Assembly (NCBI GenBank): GCA_963732405.1
Contig: CAVSZG010000005.1
Coordinates: 372,001 to 436,000, forward strand
Source of the DNA: JAUIAI01 sp963732405
GTDB lineage: Bacteria; Pseudomonadota; Gammaproteobacteria; Burkholderiales; Burkholderiaceae_E
Direction of reading: 5' to 3'
DNA length: 64,000 bases
The stretch's first letter is position 1. Each line of letters opens with the position of its first letter. The position numbers and the translations under genes were made by a program. The notes below the pieces were generated by a model that saw only the letters and a program-made list of their open reading frames with translations, did not search any database and had not been told where the DNA came from. Positions 25,580-34,316 of the stretch are shown here, in pieces.

Positions 25580-26920
25580 ATGAAGACTCGACCATTCCTA
25601 CCCCTGATGCTCCTGGCAATGCTGATACTGCCAGCCCTGGCTCAGGTCGTCTGGCCCCAGTGGCCGATTCCCGGACTGTCGTCGGCCTGGGCGGAGGATG
25701 ACGATGATGACGATGACGATGACGACGATGACGATGACGATGACGATGATGATGACGACGATGACGACGACGACGATGACGACGATGACGACGACGACGA
25801 CGACGATTCTGCGGTTCAGACCCCACCGGTTCGACTCGTCGTCGCCCGCCAGGATACTGGCGACGTACTGCACCGGGAAGTTCTGGGCATTGCGCTGACT
25901 CGCGCCCAGATCAACCAGGTTCTACAGCGCGGTTTCACCATTCGTCGGTCGGCGAATCTGAGCCAGAGCGGCATCAGCTATAACCGCCTCGCCGTGCCGG
26001 ATGGCCTGTCGGAGGCTCAGGCTGTCGCGCTGCTCAATGCCGAGGTGGCAGCGGACGCCTTCGACTTCAATCACGTCTACCGCCTGGCCCAACCGTCATG
26101 CAAGGGGCAACGCTGCGTCGACCGGCGGATGGTGGCCTGGCCGACGGATCAGAGTGAGCAATGCCGGGTAAGGGTGCGGGTGGGCATGATCGATACCCAT
26201 GTCAGTTCGGAACGCTCTGGCGTACCGGCCAATCGCCTGACCCGGCGCAGCTTTCATGGTGGCTCGGGCCCGTCGGATGCTGACCATGGCAGCGCGGTGG
26301 CGGCACTGCTCAGCGGCAGCGGAAACGGAACACCCGGACTATTGCCCTACAGTCGATTATTCGCTGCCGACGTCTTCGCGCCGCGCGAGGACGGCAGCCT
26401 GGCAACGACCGCCGCGGCAATGGCCGAGGGCATCGACTGGCTGATCGCACGTGGCTCGGCGACCATCAATATCAGCGTCGCAGGACCAGACAACCGCCTG
26501 CTGAAGCGCTCGATGGAAACCTCCGCGCGCAAGGGCGTGGTGGTCGTGGCCTCTGCTGGCAACGACGGACCCAAAGCCAGGCCGGCGTATCCTGCGGCCT
26601 ATCCACAGGCCATTGCAGTCACGGCAGTCGATGGACGCCGCAGGCTTTACGCCAGCGCCAACCGCGGCACTCACATTGCGCTGGCCGCGCCCGGAGTATC
26701 GGTCTATGTGCCCACCGAAGGCGAAGGTTCTTATCGCACGGGCACTTCGTTTGCCGCCCCATTCGTCACGGCCAGTGTCGCCGTGTTGCTCGAGCGCCAG
26801 CCACGCGATGCCGCGGCCATCGAGCAGTTCCTTCGGGCGTCGGCCATTGACCTGGGCGCCAAGGGCCGCGACCCGCTGTTCGGTTGGGGGCTGTTGCGAG
26901 CGCCGGCCAAGTGTTCCTGA
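25580..26920 (+). CDS. Secreted S8 family serine peptidase with a 37-residue poly-aspartate tract
   Basis: A 446-residue peptidase. A signal peptide (about 1-37) leads straight into 37 consecutive Asp residues (40-76). The catalytic domain has Asp205 (MIDTH), His236 (DADHGSAVA), oxyanion Asn in SAGNDG near 328 and Ser390 (GTSFAAP), so the triad is intact. Residues about 100-165 form a prodomain-like segment. ATG 25580 gives a proper signal peptide; an earlier in-frame ATG does not. It is divergent from the ECF sigma/anti-sigma pair and followed by a secreted protein of unknown function overlapping by 10 bases. The Asp tract may bind calcium or act as an acidic linker (inference). Confidence 0.9.
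   Translation: MKTRPFLPLMLLAMLILPALAQVVWPQWPIPGLSSAWAEDDDDDDDDDDDDDDDDDDDDDDDDDDDDDDDDDDDDDSAVQTPPVRLVVARQDTGDVLHREVLGIALTRAQINQVLQRGFTIRRSANLSQSGISYNRLAVPDGLSEAQAVALLNAEVAADAFDFNHVYRLAQPSCKGQRCVDRRMVAWPTDQSEQCRVRVRVGMIDTHVSSERSGVPANRLTRRSFHGGSGPSDADHGSAVAALLSGSGNGTPGLLPYSRLFAADVFAPREDGSLATTAAAMAEGIDWLIARGSATINISVAGPDNRLLKRSMETSARKGVVVVASAGNDGPKARPAYPAAYPQAIAVTAVDGRRRLYASANRGTHIALAAPGVSVYVPTEGEGSYRTGTSFAAPFVTASVAVLLERQPRDAAAIEQFLRASAIDLGAKGRDPLFGWGLLRAPAKCS
25697..25807 (+). repeat. GAY trinucleotide microsatellite encoding poly-Asp
   Basis: Thirty-seven GAC/GAT codons in a row, irregularly mixed. Slippage would change the Asp count by whole residues and keep the frame. Mixed use of GAC and GAT suggests selection for the acidic run rather than recent slippage alone. 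Confidence 0.95.
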
Positions 26921-28140
26921 GACCCGCTTTCGCGGGGTCGATGATACTGGGATTGCTGCTGATCCTGGGCTCAGCGCGCGCCAACGACATCAAGCCGACG
27001 TTGACCAGGCAGATGCATGCTGCAGCCGATTACCTGCACGCCCAGATCGGGACCGACGGTCGCATGATTTACCGACGCGATGCACGAACCGGGCAAGAGA
27101 TGCCCGGGCGCTACAACCTGCTCCGCCATGCCGGCAGCCTGTTGGTGCTGGGCCAGTACCATGCGATCCATCCGGCGGACGCAACCCAGCGACGCGCAGC
27201 GCTGTCGGCATTGGATTATCTGCGACGATGTTGCCTCTCACCATCACAACCCGGTGCGGCCGACCAGACCATCTGGTCGGATCCCGCGCTGGTCGGTGGC
27301 CGTCGCTCATACCCGTTGGCCAAACTGGGGGGCGCCGCGCTCACGCTGGCTGCCATGGCGCAGTGGCGACAACTTCTGCCCGATCAGGTCGATCTGACGC
27401 CGATGCAGGCCCTGGGCCGGTTCATCGTGTCGATGCAGCAAAGCGATGGGCGGTTCCGGTCGCTGCATGCCCATCAGGCCGGCCAGCATGATCCGCAGTG
27501 GGCTTCGCTGTACTACCCGGGCCAGGCATCGCTGAGTCTGATCCTGTTGTACGAACAGGATGGCGACATCAGGTGGTTGAAGACAGCGATCGATGGTTTG
27601 ATGGCACTGGCCCGTGAGCGCGAAAGCCAGCCCGTTCCGCCACCCGACCATTGGGCGATGCTGGCCACCGCCCGCCTCGCGCATCTGACGCCGTCAGTAC
27701 TGAATTCGGCCCTGCCGAACGGCTTGAGCTGGTCGCCCGAGGCCGGAAAGACGGCGGTGGCACCGGTGCTACTTGAACATGTCTTGTCGATCGCGAAGGT
27801 CATGTTGGGTGAGCAGACGGACGCGCACGATTGCCGACGCGGCAGCTTCGGCCGGGACGGCCGCAGCACACCCACGGCGGTTCGACTGGAAGGCTTGCTG
27901 GCCGTGCTCGAACAGCTGCCCGCCGGCCGCGAACGGATCCGCATCGAAGCATCGGTCCACGCGGGCATGCAATTTCTGTCGTCCGCCCAGAGGACAACAG
28001 GGCCGGCGCAGGGAGGCTTCAGCCGAGTCTCGGCAATCTGTGCAAGTGACGATCCTCGGGCTCATGAGGTGCGGATCGATTACGTGCAACATGCGCTGGC
28101 CGCGTTGCTGGGCTATCTGAGCATGGCAACCGGGCGCTGA
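26911..28140 (+). CDS. Secreted protein of unknown function, probable alpha/alpha-toroid fold
   Basis: A 409-residue protein with a signal peptide (ILGLLLILGSARA before NDIK). It is rich in amphipathic helices and contains YNLLRHAGSLLVLGQY near residue 63 and RIDYVQHALAALLGYL near the end, a pattern reminiscent of six-hairpin glycosidase or terpene-cyclase-like toroids. No catalytic residues can be named. GTG 26911 overlaps the protease stop by 10 bases; ATG 26941 and an upstream ATG at 26884 are alternatives. Overlap implies coexpression with the poly-Asp protease, so it may be a partner or a co-secreted enzyme of the same sigma regulon. Confidence 0.7.
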   Translation: MFLRPAFAGSMILGLLLILGSARANDIKPTLTRQMHAAADYLHAQIGTDGRMIYRRDARTGQEMPGRYNLLRHAGSLLVLGQYHAIHPADATQRRAALSALDYLRRCCLSPSQPGAADQTIWSDPALVGGRRSYPLAKLGGAALTLAAMAQWRQLLPDQVDLTPMQALGRFIVSMQQSDGRFRSLHAHQAGQHDPQWASLYYPGQASLSLILLYEQDGDIRWLKTAIDGLMALARERESQPVPPPDHWAMLATARLAHLTPSVLNSALPNGLSWSPEAGKTAVAPVLLEHVLSIAKVMLGEQTDAHDCRRGSFGRDGRSTPTAVRLEGLLAVLEQLPAGRERIRIEASVHAGMQFLSSAQRTTGPAQGGFSRVSAICASDDPRAHEVRIDYVQHALAALLGYLSMATGR

Positions 28141-28148
28141 ACGCAGGC

Positions 28149-28959
28149 TCACCGCGCCGCCGATCGTGTGGCATTGACGGGTTTGGAATCAACGGCGCCG
28201 GATCCAGCCCGCACATTGTCCAAGGGCCGGACCTTCTCCTTCACGCAGGGGCGGTAGTCAACGCCGAAGGCTCGAGCCATGTGCACCATCACGGCCGCTT
28301 CCGCGATCCGACGCTGGGCAAACTGGGGCCCTTCGTTCCGCTGCTGGGCGAAATCCAGTGAGAGCTTCTCGATCACCGTCTTCGACCGTGAGATTCATGC
28401 CTGCCCTGGCCGATCCGACGACCACGCTGATCGCCGACGCATGGGCCACCCGACCGTTTCGGCTGGAGACGAAGTCACCAGCGATCACGTCATAGGAACG
28501 CCTGGCGCCAAACTCGATACCCCAGCGCGACAGCACGGCATTCAGCCCCCCTTCCTGGCTGCCCACCTCGACATCGTCCTGGGTCCAGGCACCAGATAGT
28601 TCAACAGACGGCAACTGTCGGGAATCGGCCTGCTTACCGTCCACCGAGATCACGTTGATCTTGCGCGCCTCGATCTTCTGCAGCGCCGTGATCAACCACC
28701 ACTGTCCGCCACTGCTCAGGCGACGATCGTCGAACTCGCTCGGAACCGTCAGGTCTCGAATCGGGTTCACATAGACGTTCAGCGGCGCCCCACCGCTACG
28801 ATCGATGCGTTCGCCCAGGCAGCGCAGGCCCAGAGAGTAATCGGTCTGCACCTCGTCAACCCGACCCATGGGCCGATCATCGATGGCGCCACCCAGGCTC
28901 GCGCAGCCGCTCAACGTCACCATGGCCAGCGTCGAGGCCATCCAGATTCCAGATTTCAT
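28149..28959 (-). pseudogene. Lipoprotein gene interrupted by a frameshift
   Basis: ATG 28959 (AGGGA ribosome site) starts a lipoprotein: hydrophobic stretch ending LSGCASLGG, then residues to about GSARAGMNL. Beyond position about 28390 this frame becomes Arg/Ala/Pro-rich nonsense ending near 28258, while the other frame continues sensibly as SRSKTVIEKLSLDFAQQR and then RRIAEAAVMVHMARAFG to a stop at 28149. The joined product of about 270 residues resembles CsgG-like outer-membrane lipoproteins in pattern. A one-base shift near 28385-28400 is therefore inferred; it could be genuine decay or a sequence error. It is convergent with the secreted-protein gene. Confidence 0.7.
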
Positions 28960-29049
28960 GTTCACCATCCCTGTGATGTTGTCGATTGCCACAGGCGCTT
29001 ACCTCGCAACGCCCGGACTCCTATGACAGACAACGACCCGGCGAGCGGA

Positions 29050-30066
29050 TTATTCCCGTTGAGACGGCCCGAGTTCGACCAACATGAAAACGGTATCGGA
29101 TCGTTTGCCACCCAGGTTGTCACTCACGAGCAGCAGACGTCGATCGCCCAGGTGGGCCATCGCCTCAAAGTTCTGAGCCAAACCGACCTCATCGAGGTGT
29201 AGCAACTCTTCAACTTCGCACAAGACCTCGGCGCCGCAGGTGTCAGGCTTGATGCGTCGAAGCGCGTTGATCCACGACTGTCGCTTTCCACCTGCGGCCC
29301 GCTCCAATATGACCAGGCTGCCATCGGGCATCGCCTCGATGGCTTTGAGACGGGAGCGCAGGTGATCCAGCCGCGCAAACATCCAATGACGGGTCGCCGA
29401 CTGAATCCGATGCAGGCCTTCGGGTGCACCGCGCATCGGTGACTCCGCCGCCAGCATCAGGCCGTGTTGCGAACTGGTCGCGATGGCTTCGAGCATTGCA
29501 TTGTCGGCGCGATACTGATTCGAGTCGGCCAGCGAAACCGGGAGCGTCATCTCACCCAGTACCCGCGCGTCGGGCGAGACCCTCAACACCCGGGGTTGCC
29601 CCTCTGTGGATACCAACAACTCAGCATCGGTGGCCACGGCATTAGCGCCGTGCAACAGGCCCAAGCCTTCGGCGTCAATCGTCTGGTGGCTGTCGTCCGG
29701 CTTCCCGGGCCAGACAAGCCGGCGCGCATCAACTGGCTCAACCCCTGTCAGCACACCCGATCCGACGCGAAGCCGGACCCGGAACAGCACCCCACGATCA
29801 GACACCGCGTACAGCATCTGGTCATCAGCATCCCAGGCAACGCCGGAGATTTCCGCCATCGGAATGCCATTCAGACTGATTGCCGGTACATGAACCACAC
29901 CGCGAATCGCCGCAGCGGTCCGACCCGGAGGCTTTTCTGCGCGAGCGATGCCCGACAGGAAGCCGACGAGCATGGCTACCGCCACACCCGACCCGACCCG
30001 ACGCCAGACCCCTCTGCGTTGCCGGTTTCTTGCGCCATCCTGATTCAGAATCGACAGGCTATTCAT
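29050..30066 (-). CDS. Esterase-like activity of phytase family protein (secreted)
   Basis: A 338-residue exported protein. After a twin-Arg-containing N-terminus (RNRQRRGVWRRVG) and hydrophobic stretch ending IARA-EK, it reads as a beta-propeller of the phytase-like-esterase family: ISGVAWDADDQMLYAVSDRGVLFRV near residue 65, TIDAEGLGLL near 110, STEGQPRVLRVSP, and MPDGSLVILERAAGG near 235. Members are thought to hydrolyse phosphate or carboxyl esters; direct evidence is limited. ATG 30066 overlaps the VTC gene stop by 8 bases (ATG 30075 also possible). As third gene after DUF4956 and a polyphosphate polymerase domain protein, a phosphate-related role is plausible. Confidence 0.82.
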   Translation of the reverse strand: MNSLSILNQDGARNRQRRGVWRRVGSGVAVAMLVGFLSGIARAEKPPGRTAAAIRGVVHVPAISLNGIPMAEISGVAWDADDQMLYAVSDRGVLFRVRLRVGSGVLTGVEPVDARRLVWPGKPDDSHQTIDAEGLGLLHGANAVATDAELLVSTEGQPRVLRVSPDARVLGEMTLPVSLADSNQYRADNAMLEAIATSSQHGLMLAAESPMRGAPEGLHRIQSATRHWMFARLDHLRSRLKAIEAMPDGSLVILERAAGGKRQSWINALRRIKPDTCGAEVLCEVEELLHLDEVGLAQNFEAMAHLGDRRLLLVSDNLGGKRSDTVFMLVELGPSQRE

Positions 30067-30880
30067 GACGATCATGATCCGCACCGATTGTCCGATCGCG
30101 CGCAGGAAGGGCATTGAGTCTGCGCAAGGCCGGGAGAAACCGGTTATGCCGGGGCACCAGATCCAGTGCCGCCATGCCGACACAGTATTTCGAACACCCA
30201 TTGATGGGATGTTGGTGAAAACCGCGCAGAATTCGATCGGCCAGCCCGTTGCCGTTGGCCGACTTCGCTTCCACGATGAACACATCGTCATCTGTCTGCC
30301 GGCTCGCGCCATCGTGGCGAAACGCCATCCCGCCGTCAATCGTCATGCGCTCGCCCCCCTGCCTGGCCACCAGGGTAATGCGCCGGTATCGCATCTCGAT
30401 GACCGGACTCAGCCGGTGGGGGTAAGGTATCCCGTACAAGGCCTCGTAAGCCTGCTCGATATAGGCGCGGGCGGCATGATCCAGCACCCCATATCGGTCA
30501 GGCGTGGTCTTCAGACGTTTTTTCAGCGTGATCCCACGCTTGTGCTTGAGTTTGATTTCGACATAACAAAGGCCCGCATCCAGATAACGCCTGACCCTGA
30601 TCTTGCAGCGCTTTCGGCGCCCCTGATGATGATCGTGATAACAATGCAGTTGCTCATCGTCGAAGTAACAGGTGTCATACGTGAAAGCACGCACGCCATC
30701 GATTTCCAGTATCTCGAAGTGCCGGGCCAATTCCCCGGCTGCCTCGAGCAGCACCGGCATACGAACCACGTACTTGTTGTCCAATCGCTCGAGCATGGCC
30801 GCCTTGCAATTGAGTTGCTCGAGACTGATCGGCGAGAACAGCGATGTCAGATGATGATCCTGATTATGAGCAATCGGCAT
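30059..30880 (-). CDS. VTC-type polyphosphate polymerase domain protein
   Basis: A 273-residue single-domain protein of the VTC tunnel fold (CYTH-like). Basic residues that line the tunnel in yeast Vtc4 have plausible counterparts: LDNKYVV near residue 34, KIRVRRY near 95, VEIKLKHKRG near 108, EMRYRRI near 160 and the acidic IVEAKSANG near 205. The fold polymerises ATP gamma-phosphate into polyphosphate. ATG 30880 overlaps the DUF4956 gene by 17 bases. Bacterial VTC genes are commonly paired with DUF4956 membrane proteins, which supports a membrane-tethered polymerase. Activity here is inferred, not shown. Confidence 0.88.
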   Translation of the reverse strand: MPIAHNQDHHLTSLFSPISLEQLNCKAAMLERLDNKYVVRMPVLLEAAGELARHFEILEIDGVRAFTYDTCYFDDEQLHCYHDHHQGRRKRCKIRVRRYLDAGLCYVEIKLKHKRGITLKKRLKTTPDRYGVLDHAARAYIEQAYEALYGIPYPHRLSPVIEMRYRRITLVARQGGERMTIDGGMAFRHDGASRQTDDDVFIVEAKSANGNGLADRILRGFHQHPINGCSKYCVGMAALDLVPRHNRFLPALRRLNALPARDRTIGADHDRHE

Positions 30881-31475
30881 GATCGTTCTCCCGGTTGTGA
30901 CGATAGAACACGTTGATTCGTGCCATATCGCTGATATAGTCCAGCGCAGTGATCTGGTAGGACATGACTTCGACACCGAGCCGCTTGGACAACTCGGCAC
31001 GCATCAGTGCCGGATGAGACAGCGCGTGGCTGTCGATCTTGTCCAACGTGATCCTGATACCATCAGACGAGCGCAGAATGGCCGGGTGATCCACGATCCA
31101 CGCGCCCAGCAGAATGAGTGCGACCACTGCGCCCACGAGAGGCGCAGTCGTTCCATGCACAGAGCAGATCACGGCAATCGAGATGCTGCCAAAAAAGTAG
31201 GTGATCTCGGTCTTGCTGATCTGCTCGGATCGCAAGGAAAACAGCGCCAGGATGGCAAACAGTCCGAATCCGGCCGCAATGCTGAATTCGACGACAGACA
31301 GAATCGTCAGGACGGCAAAGGCAAATATATTGAACATCGCCGCGGCCGTGACCAGTTCCTTGTCACGATATCGCTGGTAATACAGGCCGAACACCAGCAC
31401 GGTCATGGCCAGTGTGTTGATGACGAATCGGATCATCAACTCGCCCATCGGGCTGAGCATTGCATCGAGGTTCAT
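30864..31475 (-). CDS. DUF4956 domain-containing membrane protein
   Basis: A 203-residue protein with about four transmembrane helices (FVINTLAMTVLVFGLYY; FNIFAFAVLTILSVVEF; GFGLFAILALFSL; PLVGAVVALILLGAWIV) and the family block SLRSEQISKTEITYFFGSI near residue 80. A cytoplasmic C-terminal domain of about 70 residues follows. AGGA lies eight bases before the ATG. DUF4956 proteins occur next to VTC polymerase genes and probably anchor or gate them. First gene of the operon with the VTC and phytase-like genes. Confidence 0.92.
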   Translation of the reverse strand: MNLDAMLSPMGELMIRFVINTLAMTVLVFGLYYQRYRDKELVTAAAMFNIFAFAVLTILSVVEFSIAAGFGLFAILALFSLRSEQISKTEITYFFGSISIAVICSVHGTTAPLVGAVVALILLGAWIVDHPAILRSSDGIRITLDKIDSHALSHPALMRAELSKRLGVEVMSYQITALDYISDMARINVFYRHNRENDHADCS

Positions 31476-31972
31476 GATAGTTGTCCTGGTTGATGGATGA
31501 CAGTTCGATGACCGCCAGATGACGGCCTGGTGACAGCGACAACGCCACCGGATCCGATCTATTCCATCGCAGATGTAACGAAGTGAAAGCCAGACGGATT
31601 CGCCGCGTGTTCGTTCGGCGAATCGCGACGATGTCTAGACAGACCCCTGGATTTATGAAGATGAATCCCGTTCATCTTTAGAGATGAAGATCTCGCATCG
31701 TGCATCAGGGCAGGTCAATCACCCGAATGCACTACCCCATTGCGGTGACGGGATCCAACGATTTAGTCAAGATCAATCGAGACCATTTAAATATTCAACC
31801 TTCGATCCATCGCAACCGGGTTAGATTCGGTTCGGCAAATCGTCGGCGCGTACAGTCATCGCCTCGCACGAATGCCGTCAATCGACTGCTCATTGCAGAC
31901 GCCGATTGAGTCGCGGTTGAATCCGCAAACCAACAACGATTGCAATCATGCAACGTACCTATGGAGTTGAAA
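31476..31972. other. Divergent regulatory region between DUF4956 operon and katG
   Basis: About 500 bases, noticeably more AT-rich than the rest, with no convincing gene. It must hold promoters for both directions. An AT-rich stretch around 31760-31800 is a candidate katG promoter area. Two nested inverted repeats at 31658-31694 are listed separately. Confidence 0.6.
31658..31694. promoter_or_regulatory. Tandem inverted repeats built on GATGAA/TTCATC
   Basis: AAGATGAA-N5-TTCATCTT (31658-31678) is a perfect 8-base-arm inverted repeat. It is followed after two bases by GAGAT-N4-ATCTC (31681-31694), which contains GATGAA again. Three copies of the same hexamer in alternating orientation look like a dimeric-regulator operator. 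No T-run follows, so a terminator is less likely. Confidence 0.5.
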
Positions 31973-34216
31973 ATGCATCGCTTGAAAACCCTGTCCGTCA
32001 CGATCGCCCTGTTGTTCACCGTGACACCAACGGTCCATGCCGACAATACCGGAGCCGCTTCGCAGGCCAGCCGGTCGGGCCCCATGACCAATCGCGATTG
32101 GTGGCCGAACAGCCTGGACTTGTCACTGCTGCGCCAGCACCATCCGGCCTCCAATCCGATGGGCGCCGACTTCGACTACCGCAAGGCCTTCTCCAGCCTC
32201 GATCTGAAGGCGGTCAAGGCCGATATCGAGAAGGCGCTGACCACGTCGCAGGATTGGTGGCCCGCTGACTTCGGTCACTATGGTCCGTTCTTCATCCGCA
32301 TGGCCTGGCATAGCGCGGGTACCTATCGCATGCAGGACGGCCGCGGTGGGTCGGACGGCGGGCAGCAGCGTTTCAGTCCACTCAACAACTGGCCTGACAA
32401 TGTCAGTCTGGACAAGGCTCGTCGTCTGCTCTGGCCGATCAAGCAGAAATATGGCGCCAGCATTTCCTGGGGCGACCTCATGGTGCTGGCCGGCACGGTG
32501 TCGATGGAGGCGATGGGCATGAAAACCTTCGGCTTCGCGGGCGGGCGTGCCGACGACTGGGAACCCGATCTGGTTTACTGGGGCCCTGAGCGCAAGTGGC
32601 TGGCCGACAATCGATATCAGGGCGACCGCAAGCTGGATAACCCGTTGGCAGCCGTACAGATGGGCCTCATCTATGTGAATCCGGAGGGTCCGAATGGCAA
32701 TCCGGATCCATTGGCCGCCGCCAGGGATATCCGCGACACCTTTGGCCGAATGGCGATGAACGATGAAGAGACAGTTGCACTCATTGCGGGCGGCCACACC
32801 TTTGGCAAAGCCCACGGCGCTCACAAGCCCGATGAGTGCCTGGGCGATGACCCGGCGGCCGCGCCCATCGAACAGCAAGGCTTCGGCTGGCAGAACAAGT
32901 GTGGCAAGGGCAAGGCCGAGGACACGATTACCAGCGGGCTGGAAGGCGCCTGGACGGCCAGCCCGACGAGCTTCACCAGTCAGTACCTGTCGAACCTGTT
33001 CGGCTGGAATTGGGAAAAGTCCAAGAGCCCGGCTGGTGCGATCCAATGGGTGCCATCCGACCCGTCGGCCGCCACGCTGGTGCCCGATGCGCATGTCAAG
33101 GACAAGCGCAATCCGCCGATCATGTTCACCACCGACCTTGCCTTGCGATTCGATCCGGCCTACGAGAAGATTGCCCGGCGCTTCCTGGAGAACCCGCGGC
33201 AGTTCGAAGCGGCCTTTGCCAAGGCCTGGTTCAAGCTCACTCACCGCGATCTGGGTCCGCGTGCCCGTTATCTCGGCGCAGACGTCCCCAAGGAAGAACT
33301 GATCTGGCAGGATCCGATTCCGGCCCTCGACCATCCACTGATCGGTGATAGCGAGGTGCAGTCGATCAAGGTCAGGATTCTCGCCTCCGGACTGAGCAAC
33401 GCCGAACTCGTCCGCACAGCCTGGGCATCGGCCGCGACGTTTCGTGGTTCTGACATGCGTGGTGGCGCCAACGGAGCCAGGATCCGACTCGCGCCGCAGA
33501 AAGACTGGGCCGTCAATAACCCGGCTGAACTCAGCAAAGTGCTGACCGCGCTCGAGGCAGTGCACAAAGACGTCAATGCGGGCCTCAAGAACGGCAAGAG
33601 GGTTTCGCTCGCCGACGTCATCGTGCTCGGCGGTGCGGCTGCGATCGAATCGGCAGCCAGGAAGGCCGGTGTCTCGGTGACGGTGCCGTTCACGCCCGGA
33701 CGCATGGACACCACCCTTGAGAAAACCGATGTTGCGTCCTTTGCCGTGCTCGAACCCAAGGCCGATGGCTTCCGAAACTACTACAGCAAGGAGGCCCTGA
33801 TGCCGCCAGCCGAATCGCTGATCGACAAGGCCAGCCAGCTCAGACTCACGATACCGGAGATGACCGTGCTCGTGGGAGGACTGCGCGCCCTGGACGCCAA
33901 TGCCGCCGGTGCACGCCACGGCGTGCTGACCACGAGTCCAGGCTCACTGACGAATGACTTTTTCGTCAACCTGCTGGACATGTCCACACAATGGGCCAGA
34001 TCGTCTACCGACGGACTCTATGAAGGCAGCGATCGGCAGACCGGCAAGCTCAAGTGGACAGCCACACCGGTCGACCTCGTGTTCGGGTCCAACGCCGAAT
34101 TGCGCGCGGTTGCCGAGTACTATGCGGCCAATAATGCCAAGCCGGCATTCGTCAAAGACTTCGTCAAGGCCTGGACGAAGGTGATGGAATTGGACCGCTA
34201 CAATCAGGACCTCTGA
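31973..34216 (+). CDS. katG: Catalase-peroxidase with signal peptide (exported KatG)
   Basis: A 747-residue bifunctional haem catalase-peroxidase. The distal site RMAWHSAG (Arg109, Trp112, His113), the Tyr234 of MGLIYVNPEGPNG and the Met of RMAMND complete the Met-Tyr-Trp crosslink needed for catalase activity; the proximal His is in GGHTFGKAHG. Both N- and C-terminal peroxidase-like halves are present at normal length. The first 24 residues are a Sec signal peptide ending TVHA-DN, so the enzyme should be periplasmic, like KatP-type enzymes. GGAG lies seven bases before ATG 31973, which is why it was preferred to ATG 31961. It removes hydrogen peroxide. Confidence 0.96.
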   Translation: MHRLKTLSVTIALLFTVTPTVHADNTGAASQASRSGPMTNRDWWPNSLDLSLLRQHHPASNPMGADFDYRKAFSSLDLKAVKADIEKALTTSQDWWPADFGHYGPFFIRMAWHSAGTYRMQDGRGGSDGGQQRFSPLNNWPDNVSLDKARRLLWPIKQKYGASISWGDLMVLAGTVSMEAMGMKTFGFAGGRADDWEPDLVYWGPERKWLADNRYQGDRKLDNPLAAVQMGLIYVNPEGPNGNPDPLAAARDIRDTFGRMAMNDEETVALIAGGHTFGKAHGAHKPDECLGDDPAAAPIEQQGFGWQNKCGKGKAEDTITSGLEGAWTASPTSFTSQYLSNLFGWNWEKSKSPAGAIQWVPSDPSAATLVPDAHVKDKRNPPIMFTTDLALRFDPAYEKIARRFLENPRQFEAAFAKAWFKLTHRDLGPRARYLGADVPKEELIWQDPIPALDHPLIGDSEVQSIKVRILASGLSNAELVRTAWASAATFRGSDMRGGANGARIRLAPQKDWAVNNPAELSKVLTALEAVHKDVNAGLKNGKRVSLADVIVLGGAAAIESAARKAGVSVTVPFTPGRMDTTLEKTDVASFAVLEPKADGFRNYYSKEALMPPAESLIDKASQLRLTIPEMTVLVGGLRALDANAAGARHGVLTTSPGSLTNDFFVNLLDMSTQWARSSTDGLYEGSDRQTGKLKWTATPVDLVFGSNAELRAVAEYYAANNAKPAFVKDFVKAWTKVMELDRYNQDL

Positions 34217-34244
34217 TCCTGCGCAGAACGTCGGTACTGAACCA

Positions 34245-34271
34245 CGCCCCGGCCGCTGCATCGCCGGGGCG
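34245..34271 (+). terminator. GC-rich hairpin after katG, likely terminator
   Basis: CGCCCCGGC and GCCGGGGCG form a perfect 9-bp stem with a 9-base loop 28 bases after the katG stop. The T-run is weak (TTGT). Confidence 0.6.
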
Positions 34272-34316
34272 TTGTCCGGCCGCCGTCAACACAGTCCGAA
34301 CCAACGAGCGCTCAAT

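Noticed and set aside
25598..25873. Poly-Val/Ile membrane-like ORF on the minus strand
   Set aside because: It is just the reverse reading of the GAY repeat; the plus strand encodes an intact protease.
32123..33919. 598-codon minus-strand open frame inside katG
   Set aside because: Antisense to an unmistakable katG; no family features, Arg/Gly-rich shadow composition.
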